NCBI GenBank assembly: GCA_022616575.1
Contig: JAKEEN010000096.1
Span: forward strand, 1-12,840
Direction: 5' to 3'
Length of the DNA: 12,840 nucleotides
Source: Flammeovirgaceae bacterium
GTDB lineage: Bacteria; Bacteroidota; Bacteroidia; Cytophagales; Cyclobacteriaceae
Below, piece after piece: positions 4,975 through 12,109 of this stretch. A model generated the notes under the pieces. That model was not told the origin of the DNA. It was given only the letters and a program-made list of their open reading frames with translations, and ran no database searches. Numbering within the stretch: the stretch's first letter is position 1; each line of letters opens with the position of its first letter. A program made the translations under genes and the position numbers.

Positions 4975-7275
4975 ATGCAAACTCTACTCTACTCCCTGCC
5001 GGTATTTGGCGTGCTGGGGCTGCTGTATGTCGTATGGAAAAGTGCCTGGGTAAACAAGCAAGATGCAGGTACCGACAAAATGAAAAAAATTGCCAGTCAC
5101 ATCGCTGAAGGTGCGATGGCATTCCTAAAAGCTGAATACAAAGTACTTGCCATCTTCGTAGTATGCGTGGCTTTGCTCCTTGCTCTCACTGCTGACAGCG
5201 AAATTTCTCACCCTCTGGTAGGCTTCTCTTTTGTATTAGGGGCATTCTGTTCTGTACTTGCCGGGTTTATAGGAATGCGCGTAGCTACTAAAGCGAACGT
5301 ACGTGCTACACAAGCAGCAAGAACCGGATTAGGAAAGGCACTCGAGATAGCCTTCACAGGCGGTTCCGTAATGGGGATGGGGGTAGTTGGTCTTGGTGTA
5401 TTGGGCCTAAGCGTTCTATTTATCGTGTATTCTAATATGTTTGGTGTTGATAATCAGATGAATCTAAACTTGGTGATCACAGTAATCACAGGTTTTTCAT
5501 TTGGTGCTTCTTCAATTGCCCTATTCGCCCGCGTGGGGGGTGGTATTTATACAAAAGCAGCCGATGTGGGTGCTGACTTAGTTGGTAAAGTAGAAGCAGG
5601 TATTCCTGAAGACCATCCTTTAAACCCTGCAACCATTGCAGATAACGTGGGTGACAATGTAGGTGACGTAGCGGGTATGGGTGCTGACCTTTTCGAATCG
5701 TATGTAGGTTCTATCGTGGGTACAATGGTATTAGGTGCCGCATTTATGGTACCTGGTTTTGTTGATAATTTCAACGGACTTTCAGCAGTACTCCTTCCTT
5801 TAGTGCTTGCTGGTGTCGGTATTGTCATGTCTTTTTTAGGAACATTCTTCGTGCGTGTTAAAGAAGGTGGCGATCCTCAAAAAGCATTGAACATGGGTGA
5901 GTTCGTGTCATCTGCTGTAATGATCGTTGCTTCTTACTTTATCATCATGTGGATGCTTCCGGCTGAATGGTGGTTCAAAGATCCACTCTACTCATGGGCC
6001 GATCCTGAAAAAGGAAATCATTATACAGCCCTTGGCGTATTCTGGGCAACGGTAATCGGTCTTGTTGCCGGTGTAATCATCGGTCTTATTACAGAGTATT
6101 ATACAGGTTCTGGTAAGAAGCCAGTTCTTTCAATTATTCGTCAGTCATCAACCGGTGCAGCCACCAATATTATTGCTGGTCTTAGTGTAGGGATGATGTC
6201 CACCATGTTGCCGATTATTGTAATTGCTGTTGCCATTATTGGCGCTTTCCAATTCGGAGGTTTGTACGGCATTGCTATTGCCGCAGTGGGAATGTTATCC
6301 AATCTTGGAATCCAGTTGGCTGTTGATGCGTACGGTCCAATTGCTGACAACTCAGGTGGTATTGCAGAAATGTCGGGACTACCAAAAGAAGTTCGTTCGC
6401 GTACGGATAAATTGGATGCTGTTGGTAACACCACGGCTGCTATCGGTAAAGGTTTTGCCATTGCCTCAGCTGCCCTTACAGCACTCGCTCTCTTTGGAGC
6501 ATTCATGACAACGGCTAACATGAAAACAATTGATGTTTCAAAAGCGAATGTGATGGCAGGTCTGTTCATTGGCGGAATGCTTCCGTTCGTATTCTCAGCC
6601 CTTGCCATGGGTGCCGTTGGCCGTGCCGCCATGTTTATGGTGGAGGAAGTGAGAAGGCAGTTCGCTACAATTCCAGCACTGAAGGCGGCATTAGAGGTAA
6701 TGAAGAGAAATGGCGACAAAGATATGAAGGATTGGTCAGCAGCAGATCAAAAGACCTTCGATGACGCAGACGGAAAAGCAGAGTATGGAAAGTGTATAGA
6801 AATTTCTACCAAGGCTGCCCTCCGTCAAATGATTGTACCGGGTTTAATGGCTGTTGTTGTACCTGTAGTTATCGCCTTTCTTCCGGGCTTTGGTGCAGAA
6901 GCTTTAGGTGGTATGCTGGCGGGTGTTACCGTTACCGGTGTGTTGATGGCAATCTTCCAGGCGAATGCCGGTGGCGCATGGGACAATGCAAAGAAAAGCT
7001 TTGAAGAAGGAGTAGAAATTAACGGACAGATGTATTACAAGAAATCTGACCCTCATAAGGCCGCGGTTGTTGGTGATACAGTAGGCGATCCTTTCAAGGA
7101 TACTTCTGGTCCTTCACTGAACATTTTGATTAAACTCATGTCTGTAGTGGCCCTTGTCATTGCTCCTCTTTTAGTTCAACCTAAAACAGAAGCAACAGCC
7201 GTTGAAAGTCAAGACAATCCTAAGATTGAATCAGTAACGAAAGTTAACGCTGAAGATGCAGCCAATCAACAGTAA
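4975..7275 (+). CDS. hppA: K+-dependent membrane-bound ion-pumping pyrophosphatase
   Basis: This pump couples hydrolysis of pyrophosphate to export of H+ and/or Na+ across the inner membrane, which saves energy and keeps pyrophosphate low. The 766 residues form a many-helix (about 16) membrane protein. The active site is clear: Asp197, Asp201, Lys205 and Glu207 in [12 protein letters not shown], the DNVGDNVGD run at 223-231, DLFES at about 238-242, DNSGGIAEM near 458-466, and [15 protein letters not shown] near the C-terminus. GNTTAA (484-489) has Ala488 where K+-independent enzymes have Lys, so the enzyme should need K+. Whether it moves Na+, H+ or both is not settled here. The last 32 or so residues form a hydrophilic tail, expected outside the inner membrane and longer than in many relatives. 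It has its own promoter and a possible attenuator. Confidence 0.96.
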   Translation: MQTLLYSLPVFGVLGLLYVVWKSAWVNKQDAGTDKMKKIASHIAEGAMAFLKAEYKVLAIFVVCVALLLALTADSEISHPLVGFSFVLGAFCSVLAGFIGMRVATKANVRATQAARTGLGKALEIAFTGGSVMGMGVVGLGVLGLSVLFIVYSNMFGVDNQMNLNLVITVITGFSFGASSIALFARVGGGIYTKAADVGADLVGKVEAGIPEDHPLNPATIADNVGDNVGDVAGMGADLFESYVGSIVGTMVLGAAFMVPGFVDNFNGLSAVLLPLVLAGVGIVMSFLGTFFVRVKEGGDPQKALNMGEFVSSAVMIVASYFIIMWMLPAEWWFKDPLYSWADPEKGNHYTALGVFWATVIGLVAGVIIGLITEYYTGSGKKPVLSIIRQSSTGAATNIIAGLSVGMMSTMLPIIVIAVAIIGAFQFGGLYGIAIAAVGMLSNLGIQLAVDAYGPIADNSGGIAEMSGLPKEVRSRTDKLDAVGNTTAAIGKGFAIASAALTALALFGAFMTTANMKTIDVSKANVMAGLFIGGMLPFVFSALAMGAVGRAAMFMVEEVRRQFATIPALKAALEVMKRNGDKDMKDWSAADQKTFDDADGKAEYGKCIEISTKAALRQMIVPGLMAVVVPVVIAFLPGFGAEALGGMLAGVTVTGVLMAIFQANAGGAWDNAKKSFEEGVEINGQMYYKKSDPHKAAVVGDTVGDPFKDTSGPSLNILIKLMSVVALVIAPLLVQPKTEATAVESQDNPKIESVTKVNAEDAANQQ

Positions 7276-7285
7276 TTGAATACCC

Positions 7286-7349
7286 GTCTGGACTAAAATC
7301 AGACAGAATTACTTCATTTTGACAATAGAAGGCCCCTTGGACTAAAATC
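7286..7349. repeat. Twin hairpins sharing the loop word TGGACTAAAATC
   Basis: The 12-base word TGGACTAAAATC occurs at 7289-7300 and again at 7338-7349, 49 bases apart. In the first copy GTCTG (7286-7290) and CAGAC (7300-7304) close a nine-base loop GACTAAAAT. In the second copy the same loop sits inside the terminator stem. Both lie between the hppA stop and the next promoter. Confidence 0.65.
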
Positions 7350-7360
7350 CGGGGGCTTTT
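7331..7360 (+). terminator. Intrinsic terminator of hppA
   Basis: GCCCC (7332-7336) pairs with GGGGC (7352-7356), and GG/CC (7339-7340 with 7349-7350) extends the stem across a small internal loop. TTTT follows (7357-7360), then CTTATTTTT. The hairpin lies 56 bases after the hppA stop codon. Confidence 0.7.
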
Positions 7361-7362
7361 CT

Positions 7363-7370
7363 TATTTTTG
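7363..7370 (+). promoter_or_regulatory. -7 element upstream of the DUF2147 gene
   Basis: TATTTTTG (7363-7370) matches TAnnTTTG fully. A TTG at 7337-7339 is 23 bases upstream, which is longer than the usual 19-21, so the -33 part is weak. Transcription would start about 12-14 bases before the ATG at 7389. The element abuts the hppA terminator T-run. Confidence 0.5.
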
Positions 7371-7388
7371 ACAGATAACCACCCTACC

Positions 7389-7817
7389 ATGAAGGCTATT
7401 GTAGTGCTTTGTGCTCTTGTTATGTGCTGCCTGTTCTCGAATGGTCAGGATGCTATCGGCAAGTGGACTACCGTTGATGACAATACAGGTAAGGATAGGT
7501 CAGTGGTAGAAATTTTTGAGCGCCAGGGAAAAATCTTTGGCAAAATCACGAAGCTATACCGCGAGCCGGGTGAAGATCCTGATCCCGTTTGTGATGAGTG
7601 TTCCAAAGATGATGCCCGCCACAATAAAAAAGTTATAGGAATGGAAATTATACAGAATATGATTAGGTCTGGCAATGAATATACAGAAGGAAATATCCTT
7701 GATCCTGAGAATGGCAAAATATATCGTTGCAAACTTTGGGTAGAGGAAAATGTATTAAAAGTAAGAGGATATTGGGGCCCCTTCTACCGCACTCAAACGT
7801 GGAAAAAAGTCAACTGA
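7389..7817 (+). CDS. Secreted DUF2147 family protein
   Basis: This 142-residue protein starts at the ATG at 7389 and has a clear signal peptide (about 1-20, MKAIVVLCALVMCC to FSNGQ). An alternative TTG seven codons earlier lies within the promoter element and is rejected. The mature part follows the DUF2147 plan: IGKWTTVDDNTGKDRSVVEI, then GKIFGKITKLYREPGEDPDP, then a turn with two cysteines (CDEC), the conserved IGMEII, then ILDPENGKIYRCKLW, and finally LKVRGYWG with a TQTWKK end. The family is a lipocalin-like beta barrel, widespread in Bacteroidota and Proteobacteria and exported, with no established activity. A role in the periplasm or at the cell surface is all I can infer. It stands alone between the hppA terminator and the sigma factor gene. 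Confidence 0.87.
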   Translation: MKAIVVLCALVMCCLFSNGQDAIGKWTTVDDNTGKDRSVVEIFERQGKIFGKITKLYREPGEDPDPVCDECSKDDARHNKKVIGMEIIQNMIRSGNEYTEGNILDPENGKIYRCKLWVEENVLKVRGYWGPFYRTQTWKKVN

Positions 7818-7851
7818 ACTTTCTATGTACCTTTTCATCGATAAATTAATC

Positions 7852-7865
7852 TAACCTCAAGGTTA
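7852..7865. promoter_or_regulatory. Short perfect inverted repeat upstream of the sigma factor gene
   Basis: TAACCTCAAGGTTA (7852-7865) has six-base arms around CA and ends 15 bases before the sigma factor ATG. It could be an operator half-site pair or a small stem in the leader. No full -7 element was found in this gap, although TACCTTTT (7828-7835) is one base off. Confidence 0.3.
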
Positions 7866-7880
7866 CCAACATCATAGCTC

Positions 7881-8444
7881 ATGGTATTCAAATCGAACTC
7901 AGGCATGGACGAAAAGGAGATTTTTGATCGCATCCGCAGAGGAGACGAGAAATCGCTTGAGTTCCTGTACATGAAGTACTACCGGATGATGACCAAATTG
8001 GTAATTACCAACAGCGGCACAGAAGAGGAAGCGCGAGATATATACCAGGATGCGCTCATCGTTTTCTGGCAAAAGGCCACTTCCGGAAACCTGGTGATGA
8101 CCTCCAAAATCAGCACCTACATCTACAGCATCTGTCAGAACCTGTGGCGTAAGGAACTGGAGCGAAAAAAGAGGTTGTCAAATGAAGAAAAGGATTCTTC
8201 TGTTTCGATGGATACAGAAACAGCGGAACGCAACAAGATCATCGCTCGTTGTATAGATCAATTGGGCGATACCTGTAAAAAAGTTTTGATGTATTACTAT
8301 TTTGAAGAGATGTCGATGCAGGAGATAGCGGATAGATTAGGCTTCGCCAATACAGACACAGCAAAAACGAAGAAGTATAAGTGTAAGCAGAAGCTTGACG
8401 AATTAATTAAAACACAATATTCAGAAAAAGACTTTTTAGATTAA
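7881..8444 (+). CDS. ECF-type RNA polymerase sigma factor
   Basis: This 187-residue alternative sigma factor would direct RNA polymerase to a small set of promoters. Region 2 spans about 22-92: the helix FDRIRRGDEKSLEFLYMKYY, then ARDIYQDALIVFWQK (core binding and -10 melting), and TYIYSICQNLWRKELE. A short acidic linker (about 98-118) replaces region 3. Region 4 spans about 120-175 and contains the helix-turn-helix MSMQEIADRLGFANTDTAKTKKYKCKQKL for the -35 contact. Translation may start at the ATG at 7881 or at the internal ATG at 7905 (MDEKEIFDRI). The second fits the family start better, but the first cannot be excluded. Four bases separate it from the next gene, a membrane protein that probably restrains it. 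The signal and regulon are unknown. Confidence 0.92.
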   Translation: MVFKSNSGMDEKEIFDRIRRGDEKSLEFLYMKYYRMMTKLVITNSGTEEEARDIYQDALIVFWQKATSGNLVMTSKISTYIYSICQNLWRKELERKKRLSNEEKDSSVSMDTETAERNKIIARCIDQLGDTCKKVLMYYYFEEMSMQEIADRLGFANTDTAKTKKYKCKQKLDELIKTQYSEKDFLD

Positions 8445-8448
8445 GATC

Positions 8449-9294
8449 ATGACCTCAGAGAAAGATATAGAACAATTAGACGACTTTCTGACCAACCGCC
8501 TTAGTGCAGAAGATCGGGCCGCTTTTGAACAAAAGCTGGCTGCCGACCCTGAACTGATGCAAGAGTTCAGAATTCAGTCGCAGGTGATTGAAGGATTAAA
8601 AGAGGTGCGCAGAATGGAATTGAAGCAACTTTTGAAAAATACTCCGGTGCCTCCTGCTATTGATTCTTCCGTTACCTTATTTACACGGTGGCTTCCCTGG
8701 GTGGGCGCTGCCGTTGTTGTCGTAATGGTCGGGTATTTTTGGTTCTCCACAAAAGAAGAACCCGTTCCAACTTCATCCGTAGAGCAAATTATTCATCCGG
8801 GCGAGCCGGCAACCCAACCTGAAAATTCGAGCCGTGAATCTTCAGCACCAGCCGAAGTTGAGACGGAGAAGGAAGGAAGTAAGCCAGTTGTTAAATCCAC
8901 GCAAAAAACGGAACCAACCTCTCCAAATGTAAAGGTAGAAGTATATGACCCAACATTAGAAGAGCAAACGGAAACAACACAACCAGCCTTAGAAGAAGTC
9001 ATATCCGCTACAAGTGAAAGCGTTACCCGATCAGCCCTCGCAGTTGAAGTCATTGAGCACAAAAAATATTCAAACCATTATCAATTTAAAGATGGCAAGC
9101 TGATCCTCTATGGCTCGTTCGAAAAAGACTTGTATGAAATACTTGAATTTATCAGTGAAGACAAAAGATCCGCCTTCCTGTATTACAAAACGGCCTATTA
9201 CGGATTGGATCTAAGCCAGCGAGAACCGGTTAAGCTCAACCCGATCAATGATGTAGCCTTGTTAAAAAAACTAAAAGCGTACAGGGAAAGATAG
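8449..9294 (+). CDS. Single-pass membrane protein, probable anti-sigma factor
   Basis: The protein has 281 residues. The cytoplasmic N-terminus (1-78) contains LDDFLTNRLSAEDRAAFEQKLAADPELMQEF, which resembles the helical start of zinc-less anti-sigma domains, with no HxxxCxxC zinc motif. One membrane helix lies at about 81-99 (WLPWVGAAVVVVMVGYFWF). A Pro/Thr/Glu-rich linker covers about 101-190 and should be unfolded and extracytoplasmic. A small C-terminal domain (about 196-281) has KKYSNHYQFKDGKLILYG and many aromatic residues. Gene order (four bases after the sigma gene) and topology point to an anti-sigma protein that senses something in the envelope. I do not recognise the C-terminal domain as a named family. 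A strong terminator follows directly. Confidence 0.82.
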   Translation: MTSEKDIEQLDDFLTNRLSAEDRAAFEQKLAADPELMQEFRIQSQVIEGLKEVRRMELKQLLKNTPVPPAIDSSVTLFTRWLPWVGAAVVVVMVGYFWFSTKEEPVPTSSVEQIIHPGEPATQPENSSRESSAPAEVETEKEGSKPVVKSTQKTEPTSPNVKVEVYDPTLEEQTETTQPALEEVISATSESVTRSALAVEVIEHKKYSNHYQFKDGKLILYGSFEKDLYEILEFISEDKRSAFLYYKTAYYGLDLSQREPVKLNPINDVALLKKLKAYRER

Positions 9295-9315
9295 TTGCAG
9301 GTTAGTTGATTTTTT

Positions 9316-9349
9316 AAAAAGTCCTGATGGTTATCGTCAGGACTTTTTT
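9316..9349 (+). terminator. Strong intrinsic terminator of the sigma/anti-sigma operon
   Basis: AAAAAGTCCTGA (9316-9327) pairs perfectly with TCAGGACTTTTT (9337-9348) around a nine-base loop. The flanking A-run and T-run make it likely to act in both directions, although no convergent gene is present. Its T-run contributes to the -33 region of the ftsX promoter. Confidence 0.9.
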
Positions 9350-9377
9350 GTTTGCGTACCCATTCCGATTAACTTTG
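9348..9377 (+). promoter_or_regulatory. Bacteroidota-type promoter of ftsX, probably leaderless
   Basis: TTG (9348-9350), 19 bases, then TAACTTTG (9370-9377) is a full match to the Bacteroidota consensus. The ftsX ATG begins at 9383, only five bases after the -7 element, so the predicted start of transcription falls at or next to the A of the ATG. There is no room for a ribosome binding site. Confidence 0.7.
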
Positions 9378-9382
9378 GGGCC

Positions 9383-10267
9383 ATGCAAAAAAGCACTCGA
9401 CAAAAGAAAAACCTGGGCAGTTATCCTTCAGTAGGGGTGATTATCAGCATCACGTTAGCCTTATTTGTTACGGGGCTTTTTGGCGTACTCATTATGTACT
9501 CGCAGCAATTTGAAAGTTTGGTTCGCGAAAACATCAAGTTGCAGGTGTACCTGAGAAACGGCCTTTCCGAAACACAACGCCAGCAGATTGAAAAAAAACT
9601 GGAAGCCATGCCCTATACGTCAAAAGGTAAAGACGAAATTCAATTCATCTCTCGCGATGAAGCCGCTAAGAAATTCATTGCAGAGACTGGCGAAGACTTT
9701 ACTAAGTTTATTGGGGATAACCCGCTTCATGATGCCTTTCTGATTAGTCTCGATCCTGCCTTTCATCAAGACGAACGGATCAAAATCATAAAAACAGAAC
9801 TTGAAAAGATGAATGGCATCTTTCAGGTTTATTATAATGAAGGGGTAATAGAGACCGTAAACAAGAATGTGCGAAACATCGGGCTGGCATTGATGGGACT
9901 GATCATTGTATTACTTATCACGGTCATCTTGCTCATTAATAATACCATACGGCTCGCACTTTTCTCGCAACGCTTTTTGATCCGGAGTATGCAACTGGTA
10001 GGTGCCAAACGCTGGTTTATTCAGCGACCCTTTTTATTGCGGGCAGGGCTGTACGGAATAATCGCTGGCGTACTGGCAATTATGTGTATCTATTCACTGC
10101 TTCGCTATGCCAATACTAAGATTCAGGACCTGACGTTGCTTTATAATCAAAATCAATTTTATATACTGGCTGCTTCACTTGCCGTTATTGGAATGACGGT
10201 AGCCATTGCCAGTACGTATTATTCGATACGCAAATATTTAAGAATGTCTTTAGACGAACTCTATTAA
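9383..10267 (+). CDS. ftsX: Cell division protein FtsX (ABC transporter-like permease subunit)
   Basis: FtsX works with the ATPase FtsE at the division site and passes conformational signals to peptidoglycan hydrolases outside the membrane. The 294 residues show a short cytoplasmic start, TM1 at about 15-38, an extracytoplasmic domain at about 40-165 (with KLQVYLRNGLSETQ), and TM2 at about 166-190. A cytoplasmic segment RSMQLVGAKRWFIQRPFLLR (201-220) carries the FtsX signature LVGA. TM3 (about 222-244) and TM4 (about 258-280) follow. The length and topology match the family. No ftsE gene is adjacent, as is common in Bacteroidota. It heads a cluster with DUF3098 (8 bases downstream) and uppP, both of the cell envelope, and has its own promoter after a strong terminator. 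Confidence 0.94.
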   Translation: MQKSTRQKKNLGSYPSVGVIISITLALFVTGLFGVLIMYSQQFESLVRENIKLQVYLRNGLSETQRQQIEKKLEAMPYTSKGKDEIQFISRDEAAKKFIAETGEDFTKFIGDNPLHDAFLISLDPAFHQDERIKIIKTELEKMNGIFQVYYNEGVIETVNKNVRNIGLALMGLIIVLLITVILLINNTIRLALFSQRFLIRSMQLVGAKRWFIQRPFLLRAGLYGIIAGVLAIMCIYSLLRYANTKIQDLTLLYNQNQFYILAASLAVIGMTVAIASTYYSIRKYLRMSLDELY

Positions 10268-10275
10268 TTTTAATC

Positions 10276-10479
10276 ATGGAAAATAAATTGCCGTTTGGAA
10301 AAAAGAATTACCAATATATGATCATCGGGGTGGTGCTGTTGGTAGTGGGTTTCATTATTATGTCAATTGATAAAGAACAGCATGGCTTCGGATTTCTGGG
10401 ATTAACCCTGGGGCCCATCATTGTTGTAGCCGGATTCGTTATTGAAATATTTGCTATCCTGCAGAAACCAACAAAATAA
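10276..10479 (+). CDS. DUF3098 two-helix inner-membrane protein
   Basis: This 67-residue protein has a short basic start (MENKLPFGKKNYQY), a membrane helix at about 14-31, a loop with SIDKEQHGFGFLGLTLGP, and a second helix at about 46-62. This is the DUF3098 form (G-x-x-N-Y in the start, then two helices), a family known almost only from Bacteroidota and typically placed next to ftsX. The spacing of 8 bases to ftsX indicates co-transcription. The function is unknown, and the constant neighbourhood suggests a part in division or in envelope synthesis. The last base of its stop codon is the first base of the palindrome that follows. Confidence 0.85.
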   Translation: MENKLPFGKKNYQYMIIGVVLLVVGFIIMSIDKEQHGFGFLGLTLGPIIVVAGFVIEIFAILQKPTK

Positions 10480-10530
10480 CATGTAGAGACGCATAATTAT
10501 GCGTCTCTACATGTATGCGTCTTTACATGT
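10479..10530. repeat. 36-bp perfect palindrome (GTAGAGACGC type) with partial tandem copy
   Basis: Bases 10479-10514 form a perfect palindrome with 18-base arms (left arm ACATGTAGAGACGCATAA). The last 16 bases, ATGCGTCTCTACATGT (10499-10514), are repeated directly at 10515-10530 with one change (C to T). The word GTAGAGACGC followed by its inverse is a known dispersed intergenic repeat in Bacteroidota and cyanobacteria, generally seen in many copies. It fills most of the 60-base gap between DUF3098 and uppP, and ends 9 bases before the uppP ATG. It should form a strong hairpin in RNA and could split the cluster into separate messages. Confidence 0.88.
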
Positions 10531-10539
10531 TTTGAAATC

Positions 10540-11325
10540 ATGTCATTATTCGAATCCATCATCCTCGCCATCGTTGAAGGTCTGACCGAATTTCTGCCCG
10601 TCTCATCAACCGGGCATATGATCATTGCTTCGTCTGCCATGGGCATTGCGGCTGATCCGTTTGTAAAAATGTTTACCGTGGCTATCCAGTTCGGGGCGAT
10701 TTTATCTGTCATCGTTTTGTACTGGAAACGGTTCTTTCAAACGTGGGACTTTTATTTCAAACTCCTCGTGGCTTTTCTGCCTGCTGCAGTGATTGGCTTT
10801 CTGCTCAGTGATTTCATTGATACACTGCTGGAACGTGTCGATGTGGTCGGCTATATGTTGATTATGGGCGGCATCGTATTTCTACTCATCGACAAATATT
10901 TTATTCATAATGAACGCACGGACGTCTCCTACACTTCAGCCCTCAGAATCGGTTTGTTTCAGACATTAGCCATGATACCCGGTGTGTCCCGCTCTGCTGC
11001 AACCATTATTGGCGGCATGACTCAAAAACTAACGAAGAAAACGGCCGCTGAATTTTCCTTTCTGCTTGCAGTACCCACCATGTTTGCAGCTACGCTTTAT
11101 AAAATGTTCACCTTCTATAACGAGGGCGGACAATTCGGTTCATCAGAAATTAATTTACTGATTGTTGGAAACCTGGTTGCCTTTGTGGTAGCCATTATAG
11201 CCATCCGGTCATTTATCAGTTTCCTTACCCACTTTGGCTTCGCTATTTTTGGTTATTACCGGATTGCCGTAGGCATTATTATTCTCACCTTGTTTTATTT
11301 CGGCAAAGGACTTGTCATTGTATGA
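10540..11325 (+). CDS. uppP: Undecaprenyl-diphosphatase UppP/BacA
   Basis: The enzyme removes a phosphate from undecaprenyl diphosphate, recycling the lipid carrier used for peptidoglycan and other surface polymers. It can confer bacitracin tolerance. The 261 residues hold both family motifs: [15 protein letters not shown] (13-27, with Glu13, Glu17, Ser22 and His26) and [13 protein letters not shown] (147-159, with Arg151). These form the active site within the membrane. About eight hydrophobic segments are seen. The length is normal. The gene follows the palindrome, with no clear promoter of its own, and shares four bases (ATGA) with truB, so translation of the two is coupled. Confidence 0.96.
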   Translation: MSLFESIILAIVEGLTEFLPVSSTGHMIIASSAMGIAADPFVKMFTVAIQFGAILSVIVLYWKRFFQTWDFYFKLLVAFLPAAVIGFLLSDFIDTLLERVDVVGYMLIMGGIVFLLIDKYFIHNERTDVSYTSALRIGLFQTLAMIPGVSRSAATIIGGMTQKLTKKTAAEFSFLLAVPTMFAATLYKMFTFYNEGGQFGSSEINLLIVGNLVAFVVAIIAIRSFISFLTHFGFAIFGYYRIAVGIIILTLFYFGKGLVIV

Positions 11326-11993
11326 TGGACACGTCAGCAGACAAAGGACGCGTACTACTAATCAACAAGCCATACGATTGGACATCCTTTGATGTGGTTA
11401 ATAAGCTTCGCTATGCACTTAAAATAAAAAAGATTGGCCATGCAGGCACGCTCGATCCTCTTGCCACCGGACTCTTAATTATCTGCACGGGTAAGATGAC
11501 AAAGCGTATCGAGGAGTTTATGGGCCAGGAGAAAGAATACACCGGAACTTTTGTTATTGGTCAGACTACTCCATCGCATGATTTAGAAACAGAAATCAGT
11601 CAGGCTGTTGATGTCAGTCAGGTTAGTTATGGTCAGCTTAACGAAGCGGCCAGGAAACTTACAGGATTTATTCAGCAGATTCCGCCTATGCATTCTGCCA
11701 TTAAAATAGAAGGCAAAAGAGCCTATGAACTGGCCAGAAAGGGAAAAGAGGTAGAATTAAAATCGCGCACGGTCGAAATCCGAGAGTTTGAAATTACTTC
11801 TGTTGAACTGCCCACGGTTCATTTTAGAATAAGTTGCTCAAAAGGCACCTACATTCGAAGTGTTGCCCGCGATTTCGGTGAAGCCCTGGGCGTTGGCGCT
11901 TACCTTTTATCTTTGTGCAGAACAAGAATTGGAAATTACAGATTAGCTGAAGCAACAACGATTGAACACATTGTTTCAGAATCTAAACAATAG
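11322..11993 (+). CDS. truB: tRNA pseudouridine(55) synthase
   Basis: TruB changes uridine 55 in the T-loop of tRNAs to pseudouridine. The 223 residues begin [17 protein letters not shown] (10-26). The catalytic aspartate is Asp45 in [13 protein letters not shown], followed by [18 protein letters not shown] and the [22 protein letters not shown] loop. [15 protein letters not shown] (about 176-190) completes the active site. It lacks the extra C-terminal RNA-binding (PUA) part of the E. coli enzyme, as is usual for the shorter form. The start overlaps the uppP stop as ATGATG. The second ATG, three bases on, is an equally good start. Placement before ribF is common in bacteria. Confidence 0.96.
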   Translation: MMDTSADKGRVLLINKPYDWTSFDVVNKLRYALKIKKIGHAGTLDPLATGLLIICTGKMTKRIEEFMGQEKEYTGTFVIGQTTPSHDLETEISQAVDVSQVSYGQLNEAARKLTGFIQQIPPMHSAIKIEGKRAYELARKGKEVELKSRTVEIREFEITSVELPTVHFRISCSKGTYIRSVARDFGEALGVGAYLLSLCRTRIGNYRLAEATTIEHIVSESKQ

Positions 11994-12009
11994 TTAGGCG
12001 TCTTTTGTA

Positions 12010-12050
12010 AGCCGTCTGACCGCTCTATGCTTAATCAGCGGTCTCCGGCT
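12010..12050 (+). terminator. Hairpin after truB, without a T-run
   Basis: AGCCG (12010-12014) pairs with CGGCT (12046-12050) and GACCGCT (12018-12024) with AGCGGTC (12037-12043). This gives a 12-pair stem with a small internal loop and a 12-base terminal loop. It lies 17 bases after the truB stop. No T-run follows, so it may act on RNA stability or as a weak terminator, rather than a standard intrinsic one. Confidence 0.5.
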
Positions 12051-12073
12051 ACGGGACTTGATAGTGGTCAGGC

Positions 12074-12105
12074 TTGTAATTTGAAATCTGAAATCGATAA
12101 CTTTC
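12074..12105 (+). promoter_or_regulatory. Probable ribF promoter, near-leaderless
   Basis: TTG (12074-12076), 21 bases, then TAACTTTC (12098-12105) is one base off the TAnnTTTG consensus. Only four bases (GGAA) part it from the ribF ATG at 12110. This is the same layout as at ftsX, where the same TAACTTT core is used. Confidence 0.5.
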
Positions 12106-12109
12106 GGAA

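Noticed and set aside
5547..6719. Minus-strand open frames of 93 and 192 codons inside hppA
   Set aside because: They mirror the Ala/Gly-rich hppA codons on the other strand and have low-complexity Ala/Thr/Pro/Ile products. The plus-strand gene is certain.
7368..7388. TTG start for the DUF2147 gene
   Set aside because: It overlaps the -7 promoter element and would put a polar stretch before a good signal peptide that has its own ATG.
8793..9062. Minus-strand 89-codon frame in the anti-sigma gene
   Set aside because: It is antisense to the Pro/Thr/Glu-rich linker and explained by its base composition.
7881..9294. FecI/FecR-type pair controlling the TonB receptor of the left part
   Set aside because: The membrane protein shows no FecR domain, and the receptor lies 5 kb away on the other strand with no sign of an N-terminal signalling (STN) domain. 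No link can be supported.
10479..10530. CRISPR-like or insertion-sequence end
   Set aside because: The repeat is palindromic and has only one partial tandem copy. There are no spacers, no transposase gene and no target-site duplication.
11994..12109. FMN riboswitch upstream of ribF
   Set aside because: The gap is only 116 bases, does not show the conserved RFN element, and has a promoter-like site just before the ATG that leaves no leader.
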